Shown: piece by piece, positions 17,206 to 27,173 of the stretch
Layout of the letters: each line of letters opens with the position of its first letter
How positions within the stretch are numbered: position 1 is the first letter of the stretch
Source: JADHLK01 sp038131695
Lineage (GTDB): Bacteria; Pseudomonadota; Alphaproteobacteria; Puniceispirillales; Puniceispirillaceae
DNA length: 64,000 bases
Assembly: GCA_038131695.1 (NCBI GenBank)
Contig: JAYPQA010000028.1
Coordinates: 1 to 64,000 of the forward strand
Direction of reading: 5' to 3'
Notes under the pieces: model-generated
What the model was told of the DNA's origin: nothing
Seen by the model: only the letters and a program-made list of their open reading frames with translations
The model's database searches: none
Translations under genes and position numbers: made by a program

Positions 17206-17640
17206 ATGGGAGCCAGCCTGCCACAAAAACCTGGCTCTGGCCGCCGCAGTCGCTATCGTCCGATGGGAGAGATCAATGTGACCCCCTTTGTCGATGTGAT
17301 GCTGGTTCTGCTGATTGTGTTTATGGTGACCGCCCCGCTCCTGACCGTCGGCGTGCCGGTTGATTTGCCGAAAACCAAGGCCGGGCAGATTTCCGCCAAT
17401 GCCGCCCCGCTGGTGGTTTCCCTGCAGGCAGATGGCAAGCTGTATTTGCAAGAGGCGGCGATTGCCCCGGATCAGCTCATCGCCCGCCTGCGCGCGGTGT
17501 CCGAAGCCAATCCGGATGTGCGGATTTTCGTGCGCGGCGACCGCAGCGTGCAATATGGCGAGATTGTCGGGCTGATGGGCCGGATTCAGTCAGCAGGCTT
17601 TGCGCGGGTCGCGCTGGTCGCTGAATTGCCGCAAGAATAG
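17206..17640 (+). CDS. tolR: Tol-Pal proton channel subunit TolR
   Basis: 144 residues of the ExbD/TolR family: a basic cytoplasmic N-terminus, one transmembrane helix (NVTPFVDVMLVLLIVFMVTAPLL), and a periplasmic dimerisation domain. The helix holds the essential proton-carrying Asp in FVDVMLVLL. The domain begins VGVPVDLPKTKAGQ and ends RVALVAELPQE. The start codon at 17206 directly follows the tolQ stop (TAGATG), so the pair is tightly coupled. Confidence 0.95.
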   Translation: MGASLPQKPGSGRRSRYRPMGEINVTPFVDVMLVLLIVFMVTAPLLTVGVPVDLPKTKAGQISANAAPLVVSLQADGKLYLQEAAIAPDQLIARLRAVSEANPDVRIFVRGDRSVQYGEIVGLMGRIQSAGFARVALVAELPQE

Positions 17641-17655
17641 CAAAAAAGGCAGAAG

Positions 17656-18891
17656 ATGACGGATTGGCAGGACTGGAACAACCCGCAAGAGGAAAGCCGC
17701 CGCGAGATGGCGCGGCCGCTGGCTTTCTCAGCGGTGTTTCATCTGCTGGTCGTGCTGGCCTTTGCGATAGGCTGGCCGTTCCTGTCTGATCGCGAGCCGC
17801 TGGCCCAGCCGCTGGTGATTATCGACATGGTGGATATCGTTCCTGATACCAACCTGCAATCCGCCCCGCCGTTGGAAGAAAAACAGGCCGCCCCGGCTGA
17901 GGAAAAACCGGCCCCGAAGATTGAAAAGGCCAGCAGCCTGACCCCGCCGCCTCCGCCGCCGCCTGCTCCGGCCCCGCCGCCACCTCCGCCACCTCCGCCG
18001 CCTGCTCCCACCCCGCCGCCACCGCCACCGCCGCCTGCTCCGGCTCCGGAAGCGCCGGCAAAGGCTGAAATCCTGCCGGACAAGAAAATCGCCGCCCCGG
18101 TGCCGCGGCCAAAGGCGCGCCCGGCTACCCCGCAGCCAACCCGGGTTGCCGCCCCGCAGGCGCGGCCGAAACCGCCGAAACGGCCAGAGAAAAAGCAGCC
18201 GGCGCGGGAAAACAAGCTGGCCAAAAAAAGCCAGCAAAAGCAAAAGCGCGATGAAGCCCTGACCGGCGTTCTGCAAAATCTGGCCAAGGCGCAAGCTCAA
18301 CGCCAGGTCCGGCAAGAGGATGATGATCGCAAGAAAAAAGCCAGCCAGACGCTGAATGAGGCTCTGGCCAAGGCCGCCAGCAAGCCCAAGCCAGAGCCAG
18401 AGACAGAGAAAAAACCGGATATGGCTGATCTCAGCAAGGCTGTGCAAAAGGCGGCAAAAGACCCGGCCAAGGATCGGGCCAAGGATCGGGCGGATGAAAA
18501 ACCGGCCAGGAAAACCGATTTGGCAACTGTCAGCCAGGCGGTGCAACAGGCGGTGCGGGCCCCGCAGCCTGTCCGCCCCCAGAAAATGGGCATCAATGAG
18601 CTGGATCGGCTGCGTAACCATATTGCCGGATGCTGGCAGCCGCCCGTGGCCGCGCCCGGCGCAGAGGGGCTGAAGGTTGATATTCTGGTTCAGCTTGAAC
18701 GCGACGGCAGCGTGCGCGAAGCCTCTATTCAGGATGCGAGGCGCTATCGCTCCGACCGGTTTTTCAAAGTGGCAGCTGATGCGGCCTTGCGGGCGGTGCT
18801 GGACTGCAGCCCGCTGCCCCTGCCAGCAGAAAAATTTGATTTGTGGAAAGAGTTTATATTTGGCTTTGACCCGCGCTTTATCGCAGGATAA
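17656..18891 (+). CDS. tolA: TolA-like energy transducer with long polyproline region
   Basis: 411 residues: N-terminal signal-anchor (PLAFSAVFHLLVVLAFAIGW, about 25-45) linking to TolQR, then a Pro-rich segment (about 95-130) made of several runs of six to ten prolines separated by Ala or Thr. A Lys/Ala/Glu/Gln helical domain follows (about 170-290), then a C-terminal TolA/TonB-type domain (LDRLRNHIAGCWQPPV ... ILVQLERDGSVREASIQD) that contacts Pal and TolB. The polyproline block is more typical of TonB and should need EF-P. Codons within the helical region include a tandem 12-bp duplication encoding AKDRAKDRAD near 18470. Operon position between tolR and tolB makes the call firm. Confidence 0.92.
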   Translation: MTDWQDWNNPQEESRREMARPLAFSAVFHLLVVLAFAIGWPFLSDREPLAQPLVIIDMVDIVPDTNLQSAPPLEEKQAAPAEEKPAPKIEKASSLTPPPPPPPAPAPPPPPPPPPPAPTPPPPPPPPAPAPEAPAKAEILPDKKIAAPVPRPKARPATPQPTRVAAPQARPKPPKRPEKKQPARENKLAKKSQQKQKRDEALTGVLQNLAKAQAQRQVRQEDDDRKKKASQTLNEALAKAASKPKPEPETEKKPDMADLSKAVQKAAKDPAKDRAKDRADEKPARKTDLATVSQAVQQAVRAPQPVRPQKMGINELDRLRNHIAGCWQPPVAAPGAEGLKVDILVQLERDGSVREASIQDARRYRSDRFFKVAADAALRAVLDCSPLPLPAEKFDLWKEFIFGFDPRFIAG

Positions 18892-18929
18892 CAAAGCAAG
18901 GACTTAAATGAGGATGAGGCAAGGGTAAG

Positions 18930-20290
18930 ATGAGAGTTGTTATCTGTCTGTTCAGAACTGTGCGCCGCGCCATGGCCGCGCTGCTGCTGGCGGTGTTTTT
19001 TGCCGGGGCAACGGCCGGGCTGGCCACCGCCCAGACCATGCGTCTTGACATCACCGAGGGGCAGGTCGCTCCGATACCGATAGCGATAGCAGATTTTACC
19101 GGCCAGGATGGCCGCCCAAGCCAGGTGGGCCGCGAAATTGCCCAGATCATCTCAGATGATTTGATCAGCTCCGGCCTGTTTGCGCCGATTGATCAGGCCG
19201 CATTTATCGATCCGCCTTCCTCGCCTGCTATCAAGCCGAATTTCACAAATTGGGAGCCACTGGGGGCCAAGGGCCTGCTGATTGGCTCTGCCTGGCAGGA
19301 TGCAGAAGGCAGCCTGCAGGTCGAATTTGTGCTCTGGGATGTGGTTGCCGGGCGCAATATTACAGAAGGAGGCGGCTCAGCTGATATTTCCGGTTTGCGT
19401 CGCCTCTCGCACCAGATAGCCGATTTTGTCTATGAGGAATTTACCGGCGATTCCGCCTATTTTGATACGCAGATTGTCTATGTGTCTGAATCCGGCCCGC
19501 AAGACCGGCGCATCAAGCGGCTGGCCATTATGGATCAGGATGGGCATAATCACCGATTCCTGACCTCCGGGCTGGATTTGGTGCTGACCCCGCGTTTTTC
19601 GCCTACCGCCCATGAAATTGCCTATCTCAACTATTTCAATGATGAGCCGAATGTCTATTTGCTGGATGTGGCAACCGGGCGCACCGAGAGGCTGGGCAGC
19701 TTTCCCGGCATGACCTTTGCGCCGCGTTTTGGCCCGGATGGCAATAAGCTGATTATGAGCCTGGCGCGCAATGGCAATACAGACATCTATGAGATGGATT
19801 TGCGCACCCAGCGGCTGGCCAGGCTGACCAACAGCTCCTCGATTGATACCTCGCCCTCTTATTCACCAGACGGGCGGCGTCTGGTCTTTAATTCGGATCG
19901 CGGCGGCAGCCAGCAACTCTATGTGATGAATGCCGATGGCAGCCGCGTCAAGCGGATCAGCTTTAACAAGGGACGCTATGCAACGCCGGTCTGGTCGCCG
20001 CGCGGAGATATTATCGCCTTTACCAAGATGCTGGGCGGGGAGTTCTTTATTGGCGTGATGAATGCCGATGGCTCTGGCGAGCGGCTTTTGGCGCGCGGTT
20101 TTCTGGTAGAGGCGCCGACCTGGGCCCCGAATGGCCGGGTCTTGGCCTATTTCAAGCAGGACCCCACGCAAGTGGATGGATCCGGCGGGGCCACCTATCT
20201 CTACCGCATCGATATAACAGGCTTTAATGAGCGGCGCGTTATCACACCGGCAGATGCGTCTGATCCGGCCTGGTCCCTCTTCTGCAATAG
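18930..20290 (+). CDS. tolB: Tol-Pal system protein TolB (frameshift at its last codons)
   Basis: Periplasmic beta-propeller protein binding Pal and TolA. A signal peptide (about 1-35, ending ATAQT) precedes the N-terminal alpha/beta domain ([16 protein letters not shown]), then the WD40-like propeller with repeated SPDG/SPRG blades ([41 protein letters not shown]). The open frame runs to 20456, ending in an unrelated tail after SDPAWS. Restoring one C in the TCCC run near 20275 gives SDPAWSPLLQ and a stop at 20288-20290, exactly the usual TolB terminus, so the tail is an artefact of a missing base. Confidence 0.93.
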
Positions 20291-20313
20291 GATTATAAAA
20301 AGGATTATTCAAA

Positions 20314-20334
20314 AGCATAACTGGTATTTATGCT
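20314..20334 (+). terminator. Small hairpin after tolB
   Basis: AGCATAA and TTATGCT pair around a 7-nt loop 24 bp after the reconstructed tolB stop, followed by TGCTTTTA. The tolB-pal spacer (about 218 bp) is clearly AT-richer than its surroundings. The hairpin may be a weak terminator or an mRNA-processing site that sets Pal apart from TolB. Confidence 0.35.
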
Positions 20335-20508
20335 TGCTTTTACCGGTCAGTTATGGTTCAAGATTTAACGAGAGTTTCGGCTTTTTGCCCGCTAAAGGGG
20401 AAAGGCCCTGCTGCTTTGCAGTGATTCTGATGAGCTTCGGTCAAGCTGTTTTATAGGATAAGGCATGACCGGCAAATGACACCTAAACCTGAATTGGGGG
20501 TTTTATCG

Positions 20509-21168
20509 ATGTTTCACCTTCCTGTTTTGAAAAATCTGCTGGGTTTTGGGGCTGCTATCCTTTTGCTGGCCGCCTGCGAGACCGCTTCGACGAAAACCGG
20601 GGATGCCTCTGGCAGCGCATCGGGTTCCGCCAGCTCCGGCACAGCCTCCTCTTCTGCATCAACAGGCAGCGCGTCAACCAGCGCGTCCGGCTCGGCCTCT
20701 TCGGGCAGCACAGCCTCTTCCAGCGGCTCTGCCTCAGCGTCCGGCAGCACGGCCTCTGGCAGCACAGCCTCTGGCAGCACAGCCTCTGGCTCAACCAGCC
20801 AGCCTGGCGCGGTAGCCAGTGCAGCTGAATTGCTGGCCAATGTCGGGGACCGGGTTCTGTTTGGCTTTGACTCCTCTGAATTGAGCGGCGCATCCCAGGC
20901 AACCCTTGATCGTCAGGCCGCCTTCCTGGCCGCCCGCCCGGCCCTGCGTATCACAATCGAAGGGCATTGCGATGAGCGCGGCACGCGGGAATACAACCTC
21001 GCCCTTGGTGAGCGGCGCGCCTCTGTGGTGCGCGACTATCTGGTCGCCCGCGGTATCAATGCGGCCCGCATCAAGACGATTTCCTATGGCAAGGAACGCC
21101 CGGCTGCTGTCGGCTCCAATGAGGCGGCCTGGGCCAAGAATCGCCGGTCGGTAACGGTGCTGGACTGA
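20509..21168 (+). CDS. pal: Peptidoglycan-associated lipoprotein Pal
   Basis: Outer-membrane lipoprotein that binds peptidoglycan and TolB/TolA. The ATG at 20509 (MFHLPVLKNLLGFG) opens a signal peptide ending in the lipobox LLAAC. The lipidated Cys is followed by an unusual linker of about 80 residues made almost only of Ser, Gly, Ala and Thr, with exact SGSTA repeats. The C-terminal OmpA-like domain has FGFDSSELS, the DERGTREYNLALGERRA peptidoglycan-binding motif and GKERPAAVGSNEAAWAKNRR. An in-frame ATG at 20476 is less likely because it lacks a signal-peptide start. Confidence 0.95.
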   Translation: MFHLPVLKNLLGFGAAILLLAACETASTKTGDASGSASGSASSGTASSSASTGSASTSASGSASSGSTASSSGSASASGSTASGSTASGSTASGSTSQPGAVASAAELLANVGDRVLFGFDSSELSGASQATLDRQAAFLAARPALRITIEGHCDERGTREYNLALGERRASVVRDYLVARGINAARIKTISYGKERPAAVGSNEAAWAKNRRSVTVLD

Positions 21169-21221
21169 CGGCTGGCCGAACCGGGCTGGCAAGGCAGTCA
21201 TGCATTGCAAAAACAGAATTG

Positions 21222-21257
21222 AAAAAGGCTTTGCATATCCGGCAAGGCCTTTTTCTT
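21222..21257 (+). terminator. Intrinsic terminator after pal
   Basis: AAAAAGGCTTTGC and GCAAGGCCTTTTT form a stem of about 12 pairs with one mismatch and a 7-nt loop, followed by a T-rich tract, 54 bp beyond the pal stop. It ends the tol-pal unit before cpoB. Confidence 0.8.
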
Positions 21258-21405
21258 TGCCCCATTTTTGCCGTAAATCATCAGTAACCTCTCACAGTCC
21301 AGTGTGCGGCTTTCCGGCAGTTTCAGTCATCAGCCGCGCGCCGGCCTGCCGGCCCGAAAACAGACCGGCCCAAAAAACAGCCCCTTTTTACCACAGGCCT
21401 TGAAG

Positions 21406-22638
21406 ATGAAATATTTGCTCTGCGTTTTTTGTATTTTGATGTCCCTTGCGCCTGGCTTTGCCCTGGCCCAGAGCGTGCAGGCGGATGACGGGCTTCTGGC
21501 CCGCCAGCAGCTGCGCCTTGACCGGCTGGAAAATGATATGCGTGATTTGCGCGGGTCACTGGAGACCGAAATGCGGGCCATACGCCAGGAGCTGGAAAAA
21601 ATTGCAACATCCGCTCTGGAGAGCAGTTCAGCCAGACAGGCAGGCAATCGGCAGCTGCTGGAACAGCTGGCGGGTCTGGAAGACAGTATCTCCATGCTGG
21701 AATCGCGTTTCAAGCGGTCGCTGGAAATCTCCTCTGATCTGGAATTTCGGGTGCTGCGCCTTGAAAAGCGTTTGCAAACCCTGCTGGCCCTCAGCACAGA
21801 CCCGCAAGGGGCGGCCAATCGCATGGTTCAGCAGGATACCACAGCAGGCGGTGCAGCCCCGCAGGTCAGCATGAAGCGGGACCCGGATACAGGCGAGACC
21901 AGCTGGTCCATCAACCAGAATGAGCTGGATGAACAATTAAGGATAGTCCAGTCAGAAAAAGCAGCAGAGGCCACGCAGCCAGCTGCCGGCGACACCAACA
22001 CACAGCCCGGACAGGCGGGCCAGACCCAGCTGGCAGATAGCAGCACGGGCTCTCTGGCCGCAGCGGTCACTGACCAGCCGGCCCGGCTGACCGAGGGCAC
22101 CGCCCCGCAAGCTGCCGGTCAGGCTCCGCTGCAGAGCGCTGACCAGACCGCGGCTGCCTCAAATTCAGCTGGACAAATGGCGACCGGGCAAAATCTGGTT
22201 GAGGCCCCGCAGGAAGCTGCCCCGGCAGGCCCGGTTGTGCTGCCGGATCTCAGCCCGGAAGAGCAATATCTCTTTGCGCTGGGCCGGGCCTTGCAGAATG
22301 ATTTGGAAACCGCTGAGGCCGCTTTTGATGAATTCCGCCAGCTGCATCCTGACCATAGCCGCTCGGCAGATGCGCTGTTTTGGCTGGGGCGGGTGCAATA
22401 TATGCGCGGGCGCTATGAAAAGGCGGCGATGAGCTTTACCGAATTCAACGCGGCCTATCCGGGGGATTCCCGCATGGTGGATACAACCTTGTGGATTGCG
22501 GAGGCGGTGGCCCAATTTGCGGAAGCCGAGCAGGCTTGCGCTATTTTTGCCTCGCTGCCGCAATTGCTGGATAACCCGCCGGAAAGTTTTGTCAGCAGGC
22601 TCGCTGAGCTGAATGCCAGTGCAAATTGCGAATCCTGA
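21406..22638 (+). CDS. cpoB: Cell division coordinator CpoB (YbgF), TPR protein
   Basis: 410-residue periplasmic protein coordinating Tol-Pal with septal peptidoglycan synthesis. The ATG at 21406 starts a signal peptide (MKYLLCVFCILMSLAPGFALAQ). The N-terminal trimerising coiled coil is next (LLARQQLRLDRLENDMRDLR, about 28-130). A Gln/Thr/Ala-rich linker (about 150-290) leads to the C-terminal TPR domain (EEQYLFALGRALQNDL, HSRSADALFWLGRVQYMRGR, YEKAAMSFTEF). It follows pal but after a terminator, so it may have its own promoter in the 237-bp spacer. Its end overlaps the tilS start by 26 nt. Confidence 0.92.
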   Translation: MKYLLCVFCILMSLAPGFALAQSVQADDGLLARQQLRLDRLENDMRDLRGSLETEMRAIRQELEKIATSALESSSARQAGNRQLLEQLAGLEDSISMLESRFKRSLEISSDLEFRVLRLEKRLQTLLALSTDPQGAANRMVQQDTTAGGAAPQVSMKRDPDTGETSWSINQNELDEQLRIVQSEKAAEATQPAAGDTNTQPGQAGQTQLADSSTGSLAAAVTDQPARLTEGTAPQAAGQAPLQSADQTAAASNSAGQMATGQNLVEAPQEAAPAGPVVLPDLSPEEQYLFALGRALQNDLETAEAAFDEFRQLHPDHSRSADALFWLGRVQYMRGRYEKAAMSFTEFNAAYPGDSRMVDTTLWIAEAVAQFAEAEQACAIFASLPQLLDNPPESFVSRLAELNASANCES

Positions 22639-23953
22639 ACAGCCACGCATCCAGGCACAATTTGATCAGGGGCTGAGAGCCGGGCTGGCCTGTCTGCCGG
22701 GGCAGAGCCCGTCTGCCTTGCTCTCGGCCGTTTCCGGCGGGCCGGATTCGCTGGCGCTTGCGCTGCTGGCCGAGGGCTGGGCGGCACGCGCCGGTTGCCT
22801 GCATAGCGCCGTCATTATTGATCACGGGCTGCGCCCGGCAGCCGCACAGGAAGCAGCCGAGACCGCCCGCCAGCTGGGCACCCTCCAGATTGCCTGGCGT
22901 ATCGAAAAGCTGGCTGGCCCGCCTCCGTCCAGCGGGGTTCAGGAATGGGCGAGGCGGCAGCGGCGCCAGCTGCTGGCGGCGATTGCGCGTGAGCAGGGGG
23001 CAGTGGCGCTGACCGGCCATCAGGCCGCCGATCAGGCTGAGACAATTGCCATGCGTCTGGCCAAGGGGTCCGGGCTGGCCGGGCTGGCGGGCATGGGCGT
23101 TGCCAGCTGGGCAGAGGGGGCCTTGTTTGTGCGCCCGCTCTTGCAGGCCGGGCGGGCCGAGACAGAAGGGTTTTGCCACAGCGCCGGGCTGCGGCCTGTC
23201 CGTGACCCCAGCAATCAGGATCGCCGGTTTGAGCGGGTGCGCACCCGCCAGCTGCTGGCGGCGTGCCCGGAGCTGGCCCCGCAGCTGCACCGGCTTGGCC
23301 GGGTGAGCCAGCATTTGCAGGCCGGTCTGGATGCCGGGCTGGCTGAATTTCTGGCCCATAGCCTTGACTGGCGCCCGCCGCTGGAGGCGCGCCTGCCGCT
23401 GGCCGCCTTTCTGGATTTGCCGGACCGGGCGGCCCAGCGTTTATTAAGCCTTATGCTGCCGGTTATTGGGGGGCGGGATCATCCACCTGCCATGCGGGCG
23501 GTCACAGCCTTGCTGGCCGGGCTGCGCACCGGCCGGGCGGCGACCCTGTCCGACTGTCTGGTTCAGCCGCTGGGCTCAGAATTGCGGCTGATGGCAGAGG
23601 CTGGCCGCCAGCCTCCAACGCTGCAAATGCCGCTTCCGGCCCGCGCTGTTTTTGACGGGCGCTGGCTGGTTTCCTCAGCCCATCCGGTGCGCTGGACCAT
23701 TCTGGGACAGGCTGGCTATGACGCGCTTGACCGGAAATCGACCTTTTTTGACCAGCTGCGTGTCTGGTCTGCACCGGCGCGCCGCTGTTTTCCGGTGGGC
23801 TTGCCCCTTGACGCCGGGGCCACGGGCCCCCAAATATATCCTGAGTTTGTATCGCAGCTCTGTGGGCCCGGGCAATCTGCCGTGCCGGAAAGACAGCCAG
23901 CAGCGGTTCAGGTAAGCCCTCTGCCAAGGGGGATAATCCTTTCCGACTGGTGA
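22613..23953 (+). CDS. tilS: tRNA(Ile)-lysidine synthetase TilS
   Basis: ATP-dependent enzyme converting the wobble cytidine of tRNA-Ile(CAU) to lysidine, making the anticodon read AUA. The N-terminal N-type ATP pyrophosphatase domain has the PP-loop SAVSGGPDSLALALL (near residue 40), then VIIDHGLRP, GHQAADQAETIAMRLAKGSGLAGLAGM and DPSNQDRRFERVRTRQLL. The last 60 residues do not look like a conserved TilS C-terminus, so a late frameshift is possible. The order cpoB-tilS-ftsH is conserved in the class. ATG 22613 lies inside the cpoB 3' end. Confidence 0.9.
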   Translation: MPVQIANPEQPRIQAQFDQGLRAGLACLPGQSPSALLSAVSGGPDSLALALLAEGWAARAGCLHSAVIIDHGLRPAAAQEAAETARQLGTLQIAWRIEKLAGPPPSSGVQEWARRQRRQLLAAIAREQGAVALTGHQAADQAETIAMRLAKGSGLAGLAGMGVASWAEGALFVRPLLQAGRAETEGFCHSAGLRPVRDPSNQDRRFERVRTRQLLAACPELAPQLHRLGRVSQHLQAGLDAGLAEFLAHSLDWRPPLEARLPLAAFLDLPDRAAQRLLSLMLPVIGGRDHPPAMRAVTALLAGLRTGRAATLSDCLVQPLGSELRLMAEAGRQPPTLQMPLPARAVFDGRWLVSSAHPVRWTILGQAGYDALDRKSTFFDQLRVWSAPARRCFPVGLPLDAGATGPQIYPEFVSQLCGPGQSAVPERQPAAVQVSPLPRGIILSDW

Positions 23954-24033
23954 CCGGACCGGAATTCAGCGAAAACCCGTCCCGGCCCTGACAGCCGGCA
24001 GCCGGGGCAGACAAGATAAAAGGAATAGGCATC

Positions 24034-25962
24034 TTGAAAAATTTTACCCGAAATATCGCGATTTGGCTGATCATTGGCGCCGCGCTGATGGCTCTGTTCA
24101 ATATGTTTCAGGGCGGCAGCCAGACCCAGCCCGCCGCTCAGATTGCCTATTCCGATTTTGTCAGCCAGGCCCAGTCGGGCAATATCACTGAGGTGATGAT
24201 TGAAGGCCCGAATCTGAAGGGGCTGACACGCGATGGCAGCCTGGTCGCCAGCTACAAGCCGGAAGGGGCGGATCTGGTATCCGCGCTGGAAGGCACGGAT
24301 GTGCGTATTGATGCCCGCCCGGATGAAAGCAATATGCCGGGCCTGTTCTCGCTGCTGCTCAGCTGGTTCCCGATGTTGCTCTTTATCGGGGTCTGGATTT
24401 TCTTCATGCGCCAGATGCAGGGTGGCGGGCGCGGCGGGGCGATGGGCTTTGGCAAATCGCGCGCGAAGATGCTGACTGAACATCATGGCCGGGTCACTTT
24501 TGAGGATGTTGCCGGCATTGATGAGGCAAAGACCGAGCTGGAAGAGGTGGTCGAATTCCTGAAAGACCCCGGCAAGTTTCAGCGTCTGGGCGGCAAAATC
24601 CCCAAGGGTGTGCTGCTGGTTGGCCCGCCGGGCACAGGCAAGACGCTGTTGGCCCGCGCTATTGCTGGTGAGGCAAATGTGCCTTTCTTCACCATTTCCG
24701 GTTCTGATTTTGTGGAAATGTTTGTCGGCGTCGGGGCCAGCCGCGTGCGCGATATGTTTGAACAGGGCAAGAAAAACGCCCCTTGTATCATCTTTATTGA
24801 CGAAATTGATGCCGTAGGCCGCCATCGCGGGGCTGGCCTTGGCGGCGGCAATGATGAGCGCGAACAGACGCTGAACCAGATGCTGGTTGAGATGGACGGC
24901 TTTGAAGCCAATGAAGGGGTTATTCTGATCGCTGCGACCAACCGGCCGGATGTGCTGGACCCGGCGCTGCTGCGCCCGGGCCGCTTTGACCGTCAGGTGG
25001 TGGTGCCCAACCCGGATGTGGCGGGCCGCGAAAAAATCCTGAAGGTTCATATGCGCAAGACGCCGCTGGCCCAGGATGTGCAGCCGCGCATTATCGCCCG
25101 CGGCACACCCGGCTTTTCCGGGGCGGATCTGGCCAATCTGGTGAATGAGGCGGCCCTGCTGGCCGCGCGCAAGGGTCGGCGGTCTGTTTCCATGGCAGAA
25201 TTTGAGGAAGCCAAGGACAAGGTGATGATGGGCTCCGAGCGCCGCTCGATGGTGATGAGCGATGATGAGAAGAAGCTCACCGCCTGGCATGAGGCAGGAC
25301 ACGCGGTTGTCGCCTTGCATAACCCGGCCTCTGATCCGATTCACAAGGCAACCATTATCCCGCGGGGCCGCGCCCTTGGCATGGTGATGCGCCTGCCCGA
25401 AGGGGACCGGGTATCGCTGGCCCGGGACAAGCTGCTGGCGGATTTGCAAGTGGCCTGTGGGGGCCGTATTGCCGAGGAGCTGATTTTCGGGGCCGACAAG
25501 ATTACCACCGGCGCCTCTTCTGATATTCGCATGGCAACAGATATGGCCCGCCGCATGGTCACCGAATGGGGTATGTCTGACAAGCTGGGCTTTCAGGCCT
25601 ATAGTGGCGATGAGCAGGAAGTGTTTTTGGGCCGGTCTGTCACGCAACAGAAAAATGTCTCGGACAAGACAGCCGATATTATCGATACAGAAGTGCGCGA
25701 GATTATCGATAACGCCTATGCAAAGGCTGAAAAAATCCTGAAAAAACATCATGATGAGCTGGAAAGGCTGGCCAATGGCCTGCTGGAATATGAAACGCTG
25801 AATGGCGAGGAAATCCAGATCATTGTCGAAGGCGGCAGCCTGTCCCGTTCCGAAGGCGGGTCGGATGAGCCGCCTGCTCCGCGTGCCAAGCGGCCGCGTT
25901 CCGGCCTGCCAACCGGCGGGCGGCGCAAGACCGAGACAGATCCGGGTGAAGAGCCGGTCTAG
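24034..25962 (+). CDS. ftsH: ATP-dependent zinc metalloprotease FtsH
   Basis: 642-residue membrane-anchored AAA+ protease degrading misfolded membrane proteins and regulators such as sigma-32 and LpxC, both encoded in this window. TTG start at 24034 with AAAGGAA upstream; the first helix ([16 protein letters not shown]) begins six residues later, so no later start is possible. A periplasmic segment is followed by a second helix ([17 protein letters not shown]). Then come Walker [12 protein letters not shown], Walker [13 protein letters not shown], the second region of homology [20 protein letters not shown] and the zinc site HEAGH. Complete. Confidence 0.96.
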   Translation: MKNFTRNIAIWLIIGAALMALFNMFQGGSQTQPAAQIAYSDFVSQAQSGNITEVMIEGPNLKGLTRDGSLVASYKPEGADLVSALEGTDVRIDARPDESNMPGLFSLLLSWFPMLLFIGVWIFFMRQMQGGGRGGAMGFGKSRAKMLTEHHGRVTFEDVAGIDEAKTELEEVVEFLKDPGKFQRLGGKIPKGVLLVGPPGTGKTLLARAIAGEANVPFFTISGSDFVEMFVGVGASRVRDMFEQGKKNAPCIIFIDEIDAVGRHRGAGLGGGNDEREQTLNQMLVEMDGFEANEGVILIAATNRPDVLDPALLRPGRFDRQVVVPNPDVAGREKILKVHMRKTPLAQDVQPRIIARGTPGFSGADLANLVNEAALLAARKGRRSVSMAEFEEAKDKVMMGSERRSMVMSDDEKKLTAWHEAGHAVVALHNPASDPIHKATIIPRGRALGMVMRLPEGDRVSLARDKLLADLQVACGGRIAEELIFGADKITTGASSDIRMATDMARRMVTEWGMSDKLGFQAYSGDEQEVFLGRSVTQQKNVSDKTADIIDTEVREIIDNAYAKAEKILKKHHDELERLANGLLEYETLNGEEIQIIVEGGSLSRSEGGSDEPPAPRAKRPRSGLPTGGRRKTETDPGEEPV

Positions 25963-25964
25963 AG

Positions 25965-27143
25965 GTGGCGGCGAGCAGCGACACGCAAAAGCACGCCCGG
26001 CGCTGGGCCCTTGATTATCAGGCGGGGCTATCAGTCCCGCCTTTTTCCGGGGCGACCTGGCTGCGTCCGGTGGGCATCATCAAGGCCAGTGATCCGGCGG
26101 CCAGCGGGCCGGGCTTTTTCCCCTCGCAGGCGGGGCTTTGGCCTTTAACCAGCTGGATGTGGTGATGGAATCACCGGCAGGCGGCCGGTTTGAGGTTTGG
26201 CGCTGTCCGGTGGCCGATTTGCTGGCCGCCTGTGCCGGGGCAGGCGATCGCGCTCTGGCAGAGGCCTGGCTTGACCGGCTGACCCGCCCGCGCGCGCCTT
26301 TTGCCGGACTCTCTATGGATGGACTCTCTATGAATGGGCTGGCCCGTCCGCATCTCATGGGTATTGTCAATGTGACCCCGGACAGCTTTTCGGATGGCGG
26401 CCAGAATTACGCCGCCGATACCGCGCTGGCCCATGCCCGTCAGATGGCAGCAGAGGGCGCGGCCATTCTGGATATTGGCGGGGAATCCACCCGCCCCGGG
26501 GCGACCCCGGTCAGCCGGGAGGAGGAGCTGGCCCGCATCCGCCCGGTGATAAAAGAGCTGGCTGCAGAGGGGCAGCTCATCTCCGCCGATACCCGCCATA
26601 CAGAGGTGATGGAGGCCGCGCTTCAGGCCGGGGCCTGCATCATCAATGATGTGGGTGGTTTCCGGGATAGCGGGGCCCCGCAGCTGATGGCCCGGCAATG
26701 GGCCAAAAACCCGCAACAGGCCTTTGCCATTGCCATGCATATGCAAGGCGAGCCCGGCACCATGCAAAAGGACCCGCATTACCGCTTTGCGCCGCTGGAT
26801 GTCTATGATTGGCTGGCCGGGCGGGTGGCGGAGCTGGAGGCGGCCGGCCTGCCGCCCAGCCATATCGCGGTCGATCCGGGCTTTGGCTTTGGCAAGAGCG
26901 TGGCAGATAATCTGGCCCTCATCAGCTGGGCGGGCCTGCTGCATGGGCTGGGCGTGCCGGTTCTGATCGGGGCCAGCCGCAAATCCTCTATCGGGATGCT
27001 GGATGGCGGGGCGGGCGGCTGATCAGCGCCTTGGCGGCTCGCTGGCGCTGGCTTGCCGGGCGGCAGGCCAGGGGGCGCAACTGATCCGCGTCCATGATGT
27101 GCCGGAAACCCGCCAGGCCCTGACGGTCTGGCAGGCTGGGTAA
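25965..27143 (+). CDS. folP: Dihydropteroate synthase FolP (two frameshifts)
   Basis: Condenses p-aminobenzoate with dihydropterin pyrophosphate in folate synthesis. Three pieces form the gene. From GTG 25965 (two bases after ftsH) comes an alphaproteobacterial N-terminal extension with TWLRPVGIIKASDPAASGPG; a frame change near 26135 leads to AFNQLDVVMESPAGG. The TIM barrel follows, with MGIVNVTPDSFSDGG, DIGGESTRPGA, IINDVGGF, MHMQGEPGTMQ and VDPGFGFGKS. The frame stops at 27022, but one extra G near 27012 hides the C-terminus ADQRLGGSLALACRAAG...VHDVPETRQAL ending at TAA 27141-27143. A 15-bp tandem duplication at 26306-26335 encodes GLSMDGLSMN inside the linker. Confidence 0.9.
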
Positions 27144-27173
27144 CTTTGGGCTGGGCAAGCCGGGGCGGTTGAG

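Noticed and set aside
20291..20456. C-terminal extension of TolB in the open frame.
   Set aside because: A single added C in a C run restores the standard TolB end and stop; the tail has no family resemblance.
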